A stretch of 28,277 bases of DNA from JAQVSH01 sp964451605 (lineage in GTDB: Bacteria; Bacteroidota; Bacteroidia; Bacteroidales; UBA4181): the NCBI GenBank assembly GCA_964451605.1, contig CAYVJA010000038.1, forward strand, positions 1-28,277, given 5' to 3'. Positions 7,822-15,204 of the stretch are shown here, piece by piece. A model generated the notes under the pieces. It was not told where the DNA came from. It saw nothing but the letters and a program-made list of their open reading frames with translations, and ran no database searches. How positions within the stretch are numbered: the stretch's first letter is position 1; each line of letters opens with the position of its first letter. The position numbers and the translations under genes are program-made.

Positions 7822-9453
7822 ATGAATCAATCCATTTTCTCTTTTCCCCGCCCGGCCAACGAGCCGGTTCTTACCTACAAACCCGGCTCACCCGAGAGGA
7901 CAGCTCTTCGGCGCGAACTCGATGCCATGGCAAAACAAGAGGTAGATATTCCGCTGATAATAGGGGGAAAAGAGATTCGTACCGGGAACAGGGTACCCAT
8001 TGTGATGCCCCACAACCACTCTCATTGCCTGGGGTATTACCATCTGGCAGGCAGTGAGGAGATTGCTTTGGCCATTGAGGCGGCGCTTACGGCCCGAGAA
8101 AAATGGAGCCGTCTTCCCTGGACCGAAAGAGCTTCGGTTTTGCTGAAAGCGGCCGAGTTAATCACCAAAAAATACCGGTATGTGATCAATGCGGCCACTA
8201 TGCTGGGGCAAAGCAAGAATCCTTATCAGGCAGAGATTGATTGCGTCTGCGAAATAGCCGATTTCCTGCGATTTAACGCCTACTTTGCCTCGCAGATTTA
8301 TGCCGATCAGCCCTTTTCCGAACCGGGAGTCATCAACCGGATGTCGTATCGGCCTCTGGAAGGATTTCTATTCGCAGTTTCGCCCTTCAACTTCACCTCG
8401 ATTGCAGGCAATCTGAACGCGGCTCCGGTGTTGATGGGTAACGTAACGGTTTGGAAACCCTCCTCCACTTCGGTGCTATCTAACTACTGGCTGATGAAGA
8501 TATTCATGGAGGCGGGCCTGCCCGACGGGGTAATCAATTTTGTCCCCTCCAAAGGATCGGTGATTGGAAATGAGGTATTCCGTCATCCCGAATTTGCCGG
8601 GGTACACTTCACCGGATCGACCGGTACCTTTAACCATTTCTGGAAGTTAATCGGCGACAACATCTCTTCCTATCGGTCGTATCCCCGTATTGTGGGCGAA
8701 ACCGGGGGAAAGGATTTCGTAGTGATACACCCTTCGGCACCTGTTCGGGAAAGTGCTGTGGCTCTGGTAAGGGGGGCCTTCGAATACCAGGGACAAAAAT
8801 GTTCGGCGGCCTCAAGGGCCTATGTGGCACGCAGTCTCTGGCCCGCATTGCTGACAGAGATGAAAGAGATGACTTCCGTTCTGAAGATGGGCGACGTCTG
8901 CGACTTCTCCAACTTTTTCAACGCAGTTATCGATGAGGCGTCGTACAACAACATTGTCGGCTATATCTCGGCAGCCAGGCAATCGGCGGCAGCCGAAGTG
9001 GTGTTGGGAGGCAAATGCGACAACTCGAAGGGGTGGTTTGTAGAACCTACTGTTATTCTCACCTCCGATCCCAACTATCCCTCTCTGAAGGAAGAGATCT
9101 TCGGGCCGGTACTTACCATCTATCTATACGACGACAATCGCTTTGAGGAGGCACTGGAGCTATGTAACCGGACCTCTCCCTACGCACTTACCGGATCGAT
9201 ACTGGCTACCGACCGCTATGCCATTGAACTGGCACTGGAAAAACTGGAGAATGCCGCCGGAAACTTTTACATCAACGACAAGCCCACGGGCGCAGTAGTA
9301 GGCCAGCAACCCTTTGGCGGAGCCAGGGCTTCGGGAACCAACGACAAGGCCGGCAGCTATCTGAATCTGCTCAGATGGGTGAATGCCCGAACTATAAAAG
9401 AGACATTTGCCCCGGCCACCTCATGTGGTTATGATTTTCTGAAAGAGGAGTAA
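7822..9453 (+). CDS. pruA: L-glutamate gamma-semialdehyde (P5C) dehydrogenase
   Basis: 543 residues, typical for stand-alone PruA. It oxidises glutamate gamma-semialdehyde, the open form of 1-pyrroline-5-carboxylate, to glutamate with NAD(P)+ in the cytoplasm, the second step of proline catabolism. The aldehyde dehydrogenase fold shows the catalytic Cys327 in GQKCSAASR and the general base Glu293 in GETGGKD. The NAD-binding region has SPFNFTSI near 190, WKPSSTS near 212, and HFTGSTG near 260; EEIFGPV lies near residue 430. The C-terminal signature PTGAVVGQQPFGGARASGTNDK is typical of the P5CDH group. No fused proline dehydrogenase domain is present and none is seen nearby. It follows the S9 peptidase by 20 bases and converges with proC. 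Confidence 0.95.
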   Translation: MNQSIFSFPRPANEPVLTYKPGSPERTALRRELDAMAKQEVDIPLIIGGKEIRTGNRVPIVMPHNHSHCLGYYHLAGSEEIALAIEAALTAREKWSRLPWTERASVLLKAAELITKKYRYVINAATMLGQSKNPYQAEIDCVCEIADFLRFNAYFASQIYADQPFSEPGVINRMSYRPLEGFLFAVSPFNFTSIAGNLNAAPVLMGNVTVWKPSSTSVLSNYWLMKIFMEAGLPDGVINFVPSKGSVIGNEVFRHPEFAGVHFTGSTGTFNHFWKLIGDNISSYRSYPRIVGETGGKDFVVIHPSAPVRESAVALVRGAFEYQGQKCSAASRAYVARSLWPALLTEMKEMTSVLKMGDVCDFSNFFNAVIDEASYNNIVGYISAARQSAAAEVVLGGKCDNSKGWFVEPTVILTSDPNYPSLKEEIFGPVLTIYLYDDNRFEEALELCNRTSPYALTGSILATDRYAIELALEKLENAAGNFYINDKPTGAVVGQQPFGGARASGTNDKAGSYLNLLRWVNARTIKETFAPATSCGYDFLKEE

Positions 9454-9468
9454 CGCCTCCGGTTTTCC

Positions 9469-10260
9469 TTACTTGAAGGCGTCGAACGATGCCAGTATCC
9501 CTTTTACCACCGAACGGGAGAAACCATAGTACTCCATCTCGGTAAGTCCCTGAATAGTCAATCCTTTCGGGGTGGTAACCTTGTCTATCTCCACCTCGGG
9601 ATGCGATTGGTTCTCGAGCACAATCTGTGCAGCTCCCAACAGAGTTTGTGCAACCATATCGCGTGCCACATCGGCTCTCACTCCAATCTGGACACCACCC
9701 TGCATGGCGGCACGAATATAGCGAAGAGCAAAAGCGGTACCGCACGAAGCCAGCACAGTGGCAGCATTCAACTCCTCCTCCGACATCAGCAGGGTAAGCC
9801 CTACATGATCGAAAATGGTTTTAACACGGGTAATATCTTCCATACGGCACCAGGGGGCAGCAACCAGGGCTGTCATAGAGGCACGCACTGCCATAGCGGT
9901 ATTGGGAATTGCACGTAACAACGGCAGCCCTGCAGGAATAATCTGCTCGAGCGTTGCCATGGAAACACCTGCGGCGATGCTTACCAATATGTGACGCGAC
10001 GGATCGAGATGAGGTGCCAGTTCGGTCAGGATCTTTGCCACACCCCAGGGCTTGATGCAAAGAATAACAATATTGGCCTTGGCAAGCGCCTCAGCATTAT
10101 TAAACGTAGTATCGAAACCACGGGCACGAAGTGACTCCAGAATCTCGGCACGAAGGTCAGTAACCGTTATGCGCGAAGGATCCATCTGTTCCGATTTCAA
10201 CAACCCTTCCAGAAGAGCCGAACCAATGTTACCGGCTCCGATAATTGCAATCTTTTCCAT
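9469..10260 (-). CDS. proC: Pyrroline-5-carboxylate reductase
   Basis: 263 residues from ATG at 10260; the frame extends upstream only to a TTG, and the Rossmann start MEKIAIIGAGNIGSALLEGLL begins directly at this ATG. ProC reduces P5C to proline with NAD(P)H, the last step of proline synthesis. The GAGNIG dinucleotide motif is at residues 8-13, CIKPW marks the middle of the Rossmann domain, and the C-terminal dimerisation domain carries ASCGTAFALRYI and the signature VTTPKGLTIQGL. The usual Pro-Gly-Gly-Thr is replaced by PKGLT, a tolerated variant to my knowledge. The stop lies 15 bases from the pruA stop, tail to tail, so both directions of the glutamate-P5C-proline route are encoded here. 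Confidence 0.93.
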   Translation of the reverse strand: MEKIAIIGAGNIGSALLEGLLKSEQMDPSRITVTDLRAEILESLRARGFDTTFNNAEALAKANIVILCIKPWGVAKILTELAPHLDPSRHILVSIAAGVSMATLEQIIPAGLPLLRAIPNTAMAVRASMTALVAAPWCRMEDITRVKTIFDHVGLTLLMSEEELNAATVLASCGTAFALRYIRAAMQGGVQIGVRADVARDMVAQTLLGAAQIVLENQSHPEVEIDKVTTPKGLTIQGLTEMEYYGFSRSVVKGILASFDAFK

Positions 10261-10286
10261 AGTAAACCATGCATGAATGAAGTTCA

Positions 10287-10294
10287 CAAACCTA
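10287..10294 (-). promoter_or_regulatory. Candidate -7 box (TAGGTTTG) for proC
   Basis: On the minus strand TAGGTTTG matches TAnnTTTG exactly, 26 bases upstream of the proC ATG. No clear -33 element is visible. Confidence 0.45.
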
Positions 10295-10369
10295 CACAAA
10301 GTTTTTTGGTGTACTTCATTTGCGTCCGATTTTTACGAAATAGAATCATTCTAAAATAGATACGAGGAC

Positions 10370-10400
10370 TTTTCCCGCAATGGCGAATTGGGTAGTTTTG
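10370..10400 (+). promoter_or_regulatory. Candidate promoter for the SQR gene (TTTT-N19-TAGTTTTG)
   Basis: TAGTTTTG (10393-10400) fits TAnnTTTG, with TTTT at 10370-10373 19 bases upstream. Transcription would start near 10407, so the ATG at 10380 cannot be the start and the ATG at 10419 is preferred. Confidence 0.5.
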
Positions 10401-10418
10401 CTTTATAAGATAAAAAAC

Positions 10419-11762
10419 ATGCAAAAACAATTCGAAAACACCCCGACCGGCGCAGGAATCGACCGGAGAACTTTTCTAAAATATGCCGCCACTCTGGGCC
10501 TTCTGGCCTATGCAGGGACTCCCGACGCGTATGGTTTTTCCAGCCGCGCCAAGGGAAAAGTATTGATTATAGGAGGAGGTGCTGCCGGAATAAGTATGGC
10601 TGCCCGTCTTACCCGTTGGCTCGATGAACCCGACATCACCCTGATTGACCCCTCAGACCGGCAATACTTTCAGCCCGGTTTTACCATGATAGCAGGAGGT
10701 ATTTTTGAACCCGACGAGGTCTACAAACCTCAGGCGGACTATATCCCTAAAGGAGTCAAGTGGATTAAAGACACGGTCTCTCACCTCGATCCGGTTAAGC
10801 AGGAGGCAGTAACCACCAAGAATGGTACTGTAGGGTACGATTTTCTGGTATTGTCGCCCGGGCTCCAGATCAACTGGAAGGGAGTAGAAGGAATAGAGCG
10901 GGAATGGCTCGGCCAGGGAAATGCGCACTGCATGTACGACTTTGAAGGAGCCATTAAAACCTGGCCGGCTATTCAAAAACTTTCTGAAACCGGAGGAAGA
11001 GCTCTCTTCACCAATACCTACACCAAGTTAAAGTGCGGAGGTGCACCCAAAAAGATTACGTTGCTCACCGACGATTACTGCCGCAGGCAGGGGACGCGCG
11101 ACAAGGTATCGGTTACCTACTATAACGCTTCGAAACCCATTTTCGACACCCCCTACTTTGCCACACGGTTGCAGGAGATTTTCGACGAACGGGAAGTGGG
11201 AGTGAAACCGCTTCACCATCTGAAAGGAATTGATATTCAGGCTAAGAAAGCCTATTTTGAGGAGGTAAAGACAGAAAAAAAGGAGGTGATTGTCGATTAC
11301 GATTTTATCCATTTTGTACCCCCCATGTCGGCACCCGACTTTGTGAGAGAGGCCGGACTCGGCTGGACCAGCGGAAGCCTGCAGCGCGAAGCTTGGGCTA
11401 TGGTAGACCGCGACACATTGGTTCACACCACGTATAAAAATATTATTGCGCTGGGTGATGTGGCAGGAACCCCTGCCAGCAAAACATCGGCCGCCATCCG
11501 TATGCAGGTGCCCATTGCGGCAAAAAACCTGATTTCGCTTATGGAGGGGAAAGAGCCTGAGCTTAAGTACAATGGTTATTCGGCCTGTCCTATTATTACC
11601 GAGTATGGTAAGGTACTCATGGCCGAATTCGACTACGACAAGAACCCTCTCCCCACCTTCCCCTTCATAGACAGTTCGAAGGAGCAGGCGGCATTCTGGA
11701 TTCTGAAGAAATATATCCTGAAGCCGGTCTACTTCTACGGAATGTTAAACGGGTGGATGTAA
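10419..11762 (+). CDS. Sulfide:quinone oxidoreductase, mitochondrial-like type, Tat signal
   Basis: 447 residues from ATG 10419, chosen because the promoter box overlies the 10380 alternative. It is a flavoprotein that oxidises sulfide and passes electrons to membrane quinone. A twin-arginine signal (Arg16-Arg17 in DRRTFLK, then a hydrophobic stretch) suggests export as a folded protein. The FAD site is GGGAAGISMAARL at about residues 51-63. The two redox cysteines are Cys206 in KCGGAPKK and Cys390 in YNGYSACPIITEYG. GDVAGTPASKTSAAIR near 347-362 is the second FAD segment. The C-terminal block after Cys390 (AEFDYD, FPFIDSSKE) closely resembles the mitochondrial SQOR pattern as I know it. A hydrophobic C-terminus would anchor it. 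No rhodanese or persulfide dioxygenase is adjacent. Confidence 0.88.
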   Translation: MQKQFENTPTGAGIDRRTFLKYAATLGLLAYAGTPDAYGFSSRAKGKVLIIGGGAAGISMAARLTRWLDEPDITLIDPSDRQYFQPGFTMIAGGIFEPDEVYKPQADYIPKGVKWIKDTVSHLDPVKQEAVTTKNGTVGYDFLVLSPGLQINWKGVEGIEREWLGQGNAHCMYDFEGAIKTWPAIQKLSETGGRALFTNTYTKLKCGGAPKKITLLTDDYCRRQGTRDKVSVTYYNASKPIFDTPYFATRLQEIFDEREVGVKPLHHLKGIDIQAKKAYFEEVKTEKKEVIVDYDFIHFVPPMSAPDFVREAGLGWTSGSLQREAWAMVDRDTLVHTTYKNIIALGDVAGTPASKTSAAIRMQVPIAAKNLISLMEGKEPELKYNGYSACPIITEYGKVLMAEFDYDKNPLPTFPFIDSSKEQAAFWILKKYILKPVYFYGMLNGWM

Positions 11763-11774
11763 TCCGACTGCCGA

Positions 11775-12080
11775 TCAGAGTTCAATCCGGTATAGCCGGG
11801 CATCTTTGGGCCCCAGAGAGGTTTCGAGCCGTCCTTTTACCATTGATTTTTCGCCACTCCAGAGTTCTGTAACCCTGAAGAATTTGTTGCCCGACAGCCC
11901 GAGCCATGGGGTATCGAAACCCATAGTGCGGGTTTGGCCGGAAAAGTTGAACAGGGCTACATAGAGCTGTTTCCCTTCCCTGTGCAGGAAGATCTCGGGT
12001 GCTGCATCGCCTTCGGGCGGAAACAGAGGCCGAAACGATTTCCCCATCTTAATCACTTCAAGCAGAGGCGGGTGGGTCAG
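11775..12080 (-). pseudogene. C-terminal beta-sandwich piece of the frameshifted GH36-like gene
   Basis: This frame continues the preceding GH36-like protein. Reading from 12080 gives LTHPPLLEVIKMGKSFRPLF and then a short beta-sandwich domain ending in KDARLYRIEL, 101 residues in all. It follows the upstream product exactly where GDDLSF ends in TGA, with the codon phase off by one base. An internal ATG at 12056 could in principle start a 93-residue product, but this looks like the detached Greek-key tail of one enzyme rather than a gene. A single missing T in the AGTTTCTG tract (12078-12085), either a real mutation or a sequencing or assembly error, would explain it. Confidence 0.8.
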
Positions 12081-13747
12081 AAACTGAGGTCATCGCCATT
12101 CATCAGCATTCCGGTGAGAGCAGCTGTGGTAATACGTGCCCGGTTCTCGCCCTCCGAAACCTTGTCGAGCACAATATGATCGGGGTCGTTGAAGGAGTAG
12201 ATCCGGTTGAGCCACCATCCACCCGCGAGTCCGTTCAGCGTATATTCGGTATCTTTCATGGAGGCAAAGGCGTCGCAGGCTATCCTGCGTGAATGGGCAA
12301 ACCCGCCGGGAAAGAGTGGCGAGATGGCTTGCGTAATATAGATATCGGGGCCCAGACACTCGCGTACATATTGCATCCCTGCCCAATAGGCCTGCATTCC
12401 GGTAGTAACCTTCTCATCGAAATGGCGGTCGGCTTCGAGCGAGCCATGGGTCAAAAAGTCAAGTTTGATATAGGTAAAACCCGCCCTCTTAAAACGATCG
12501 AAGAAGTAACGCATCCGGGCCTGCACTCCGGGATGGGTGGGATCGAGCGCCCAGGCTCCGTCGAGATCCTGCGGTTTGCCATGGGCATAGAGATAGGCGT
12601 CGGAATAACGGTACCGATCCGATCCCTCCATTTGTCGGGAGGGACGCTTGCCCCAATCTACAAACGGAGCCCAGTAGATTCCGGCCTCCTGTCCGTTTGC
12701 CCTACAATGCGCCACAAAACGGGCCAGTTCCTGGTCGGTCAGGTTGTCCCAGTAACTGTCGAGCCCGATGTAGAGCGGCCCCTCACCCCGAAACCCGGCA
12801 GCCTCGATGGAACGAAAGGCATCGGAAACGGCCAGCGCTTTGTTGATATCTATCTTCGATTGCACAGCACCCCAGCTGTTCCAACCGAAGGGGGCTCCTC
12901 CCTGCCATTCACGCGGTTTTTGCATAGAGGCGTTGGCCTCACCAAAGGACTCCATCCCATCCCGCCAATCGGAAAACCAACCCAAAAAAATGGGGGCCGA
13001 GGCCACCTCACTTCCCGACAGGGTGCCATGGGGCAGCGTATCACGTGTTTCGGCCGAAGTATAGCCGCAACAGACGGTAAGGCGTTCAAGCCTCTCCGGG
13101 GTGCTCTCAGAAAGAACAGCAGTTTTCCACACATGGTGTTCTACAGAACCTGCCACCAGACCGGCTCCCGAATCAGCATCGAACCAGGCGCCCGCCTCAT
13201 AGCCGGTTTCAATCCCACCCCAGGGGCGATACCCATACCGGATCCAGTTATCATTGTCGAAGGGGACAAACAGGAAGCGGCCTCTGCCCGATTTTTCTGC
13301 CCTGAAGCCTGAAGAGGCCGAGATGGGGGTAATGGAAGCCACCGGATGGAGGGCAGAACCTCTCACCAGAGTCTGCATTACCAGCCCTTCGCGGTTGCGA
13401 TAGAAGGTAAATCGACGTAACACCGTATCGCCGTCCGGCAAAGGGGTAACCAGCGTGTATCGGATACCCGTACCCATGGGGTCGGAAACGGAACACCCGG
13501 GCTGAAGCGAGGTGCGATGCCCGGCTATATCTTTTGCGGGCGCACCGGCACGACGAAAAGAGGAGGTGATTCCGCCCAATACCCGATTTCCCCGGAAATA
13601 GAGGTCGACCGTACCTGTCGACCCATCCATCTCGAGCTGCCAGGAGTGCTCACGGATGGTGATTTTTCGAATTACAGCACTCCCCCGCACAGCGGTTGTG
13701 GAGGGAAGATAAAAGAGCAGAAGCAGAACAAGAGCAGAGAGGCGCAT
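12077..13747 (-). CDS. GH36-like (clan GH-D) alpha-galactosidase, N-terminal and catalytic part
   Basis: 556 residues from ATG 13747 (the frame runs on to a TTG at 13768); this ATG begins a clear signal peptide, MRLSALVLLLLFYLPSTTA. Residues about 30-265 are a beta-supersandwich domain; about 270-556 are the TIM barrel. Clan GH-D marks are GWNSWGA near 275, YIGLDSYWD, the nucleophile Asp430 in YIKLDFL, and the acid/base candidate Asp492 in RIACDAF. It probably removes terminal alpha-galactosyl or related residues. The frame stops in TGA right after GDDLSF, and the remaining C-terminal domain lies one base out of phase (11775-12080), so the gene is disrupted as given. It is divergent from the DUF4861 gene (122 bases between starts) and convergent with SQR. 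Confidence 0.85.
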   Translation of the reverse strand: MRLSALVLLLLFYLPSTTAVRGSAVIRKITIREHSWQLEMDGSTGTVDLYFRGNRVLGGITSSFRRAGAPAKDIAGHRTSLQPGCSVSDPMGTGIRYTLVTPLPDGDTVLRRFTFYRNREGLVMQTLVRGSALHPVASITPISASSGFRAEKSGRGRFLFVPFDNDNWIRYGYRPWGGIETGYEAGAWFDADSGAGLVAGSVEHHVWKTAVLSESTPERLERLTVCCGYTSAETRDTLPHGTLSGSEVASAPIFLGWFSDWRDGMESFGEANASMQKPREWQGGAPFGWNSWGAVQSKIDINKALAVSDAFRSIEAAGFRGEGPLYIGLDSYWDNLTDQELARFVAHCRANGQEAGIYWAPFVDWGKRPSRQMEGSDRYRYSDAYLYAHGKPQDLDGAWALDPTHPGVQARMRYFFDRFKRAGFTYIKLDFLTHGSLEADRHFDEKVTTGMQAYWAGMQYVRECLGPDIYITQAISPLFPGGFAHSRRIACDAFASMKDTEYTLNGLAGGWWLNRIYSFNDPDHIVLDKVSEGENRARITTAALTGMLMNGDDLSF

Positions 13748-13776
13748 AGCAAGGAGTAAAGAATACAATAATTATG

Positions 13777-13796
13777 GCTAATTTAGCATTTTAGCA
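13777..13796. promoter_or_regulatory. Repeated TTTAGC half-sites between divergent genes
   Basis: GCTAA-T-TTAGC (13777-13787) is an 11-base palindrome, followed by a direct repeat so that TTTAGCA occurs at 13782-13788 and 13790-13796. It lies between the divergent GH36-like and DUF4861 genes, overlapping the -33 region of the latter, where a shared operator would sit. Confidence 0.3.
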
Positions 13797-13818
13797 ACGT
13801 CTAAAAAAGATACCTTTG
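13789..13818 (+). promoter_or_regulatory. Candidate promoter (TTTT-N18-TACCTTTG) for the DUF4861 operon
   Basis: TACCTTTG (13811-13818) matches TAnnTTTG exactly, with TTTT at 13789-13792, 18 bases upstream. The leader to the ATG at 13870 would be about 45 bases. Confidence 0.55.
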
Positions 13819-13869
13819 TAGGGGTGTCACTTTTTTCTGTCGGATTTTTCCTTAATTCCCTTTACAATT

Positions 13870-15156
13870 ATGAAACAACTTCCGCATCTCTTCCTGGTTT
13901 TCGGTGTTGCAATGATTATGAGTGCTCAAGGGTGCAGCCAACCCGGGCAACCCGTTACACTCACCAATCCGCTCGATGCGGAAAGAGTGGATCAGCCGTT
14001 TCTCTTTTCCCGCAATCAACTGAATCCCTCTAACCCCGACCTGCTCCCGGCAGTAAAACTGGCATCGGGCGATTTTCTGGCCAGCCAGGCCGACGATCTG
14101 GATGGCGACGGTCAATGGGACGAATTGGCTTTTGTCTGCACCATGCAGCCTCTCGAGAAGGTTGAAGCCAAAATTGTATGGCTTTCCAAAGACCGTTACC
14201 CCCAATTTACCATCAGGACCAATGTACGGTATGGCAAGATGACCTCTCCCAACAAGGTGGTGGAGCTTCTGGAGGATGTACATTACAAACAACCCCTTCC
14301 GCGGGGTATCGGCTATCCCTATCAGATGGACGGTCCAGCCTGGGAGAACGACAAGATGGGTTTCCGGCACTATTACGACGGCCGGAATTGCCGGGATGTC
14401 TTTGGCAAACGGATGACCGAAATGGTACTCGATTCTATCGGAATCCGCCCCGACGGAACTCCCGGCGACACCTATCACGTGTTGAGCAACTGGGGGCGTG
14501 ACATTATGAGCGCCGCCAACTCATTTGGCCTGGGAGGTCTGGCTCTCCGTACGGCCGATACGCTCTTGCGTATGGGTGTGCTGGTTACCGACACCATCGA
14601 CATTATCGACTCCACCCGCTTTGCCATTCTTACGGAAGGTCCGGTTAGGTCGGTGATGCAATTCGACTTTTATGGCTGGGAGGTTCCCGGTGATACCAAA
14701 GTAGATGTACATAATAAGGTGACCATTTGGGCCGGCCAATACGGGTACGAGAATGAGGTGACCACCTCTCCCCTTCCCGCCGGATCTCAATTGGTTACCG
14801 GTATTGTTACCAACAATAATGATAAGGAACAGACCTCTGTTGCGTTCAATAACCTTTATACGGCCATGTTTACCCACGATAAACAGACTTACAACAAGGT
14901 TTGGTTTATGGGAATGGGGTTGATTCTGCCCAACCAAAATCTTGTGGAGCTCTACGATGCCCCCAAAGAGGGGCCGGGCATTATTGATACCTGGTGTGTG
15001 GCCATGAAACCCGATGCCGAAGGCAAATACCGCTATAATGTTTACGCGGTTTGGGAACTGCAGGATGAGCGCTTTCGCGAGAGAGCCCCTTTCGAAAACC
15101 TGATACTGCAATATGGCAACCAACTGGCAAGCCCTCCTCAGGTAGAGGGACTTTAG
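13870..15156 (+). CDS. DUF4861 family lipoprotein
   Basis: 428 residues. A hydrophobic N-terminus ends in SAQGC with Cys22, a plausible lipobox, so it is likely lipidated and periplasmic or surface-exposed. The body matches my recollection of DUF4861, a Bacteroidota family common near pectin and uronic-acid degradation genes: NPLDAERVDQPF at the start, a DDLDGDGQWDELAF calcium-loop-like motif near residues 75-88, GPAWENDKMGFRHYYDGRN near 157-175, and a Trp/Tyr-rich C-terminal beta region. No catalytic residues can be named. It is 48 bases upstream of the BACON lipoprotein and probably shares its transcript, and it is divergent from the GH36-like gene. Confidence 0.75.
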   Translation: MKQLPHLFLVFGVAMIMSAQGCSQPGQPVTLTNPLDAERVDQPFLFSRNQLNPSNPDLLPAVKLASGDFLASQADDLDGDGQWDELAFVCTMQPLEKVEAKIVWLSKDRYPQFTIRTNVRYGKMTSPNKVVELLEDVHYKQPLPRGIGYPYQMDGPAWENDKMGFRHYYDGRNCRDVFGKRMTEMVLDSIGIRPDGTPGDTYHVLSNWGRDIMSAANSFGLGGLALRTADTLLRMGVLVTDTIDIIDSTRFAILTEGPVRSVMQFDFYGWEVPGDTKVDVHNKVTIWAGQYGYENEVTTSPLPAGSQLVTGIVTNNNDKEQTSVAFNNLYTAMFTHDKQTYNKVWFMGMGLILPNQNLVELYDAPKEGPGIIDTWCVAMKPDAEGKYRYNVYAVWELQDERFRERAPFENLILQYGNQLASPPQVEGL

Positions 15157-15204
15157 AACCATCTTGATTTACCAATGCTTCAACTTTCACGAAATCATAC
15201 AATC

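Noticed and set aside
9454..9468. Terminator between the convergent pruA and proC genes
   Set aside because: Only 15 bases separate the stops, and the possible GCCT/AGGC pairing is too short and lacks a T tract.
12078..12085. Programmed -1 ribosomal frameshift at the GH36-like break
   Set aside because: The phase needed is -1, but no slippery heptamer precedes the TGA and no downstream stem-loop is evident; a mutation or sequencing or assembly error is simpler.
12293..13312. 339-codon plus-strand frame inside the GH36-like gene
   Set aside because: It is antisense to the catalytic barrel with conserved nucleophile and acid/base; no independent support.
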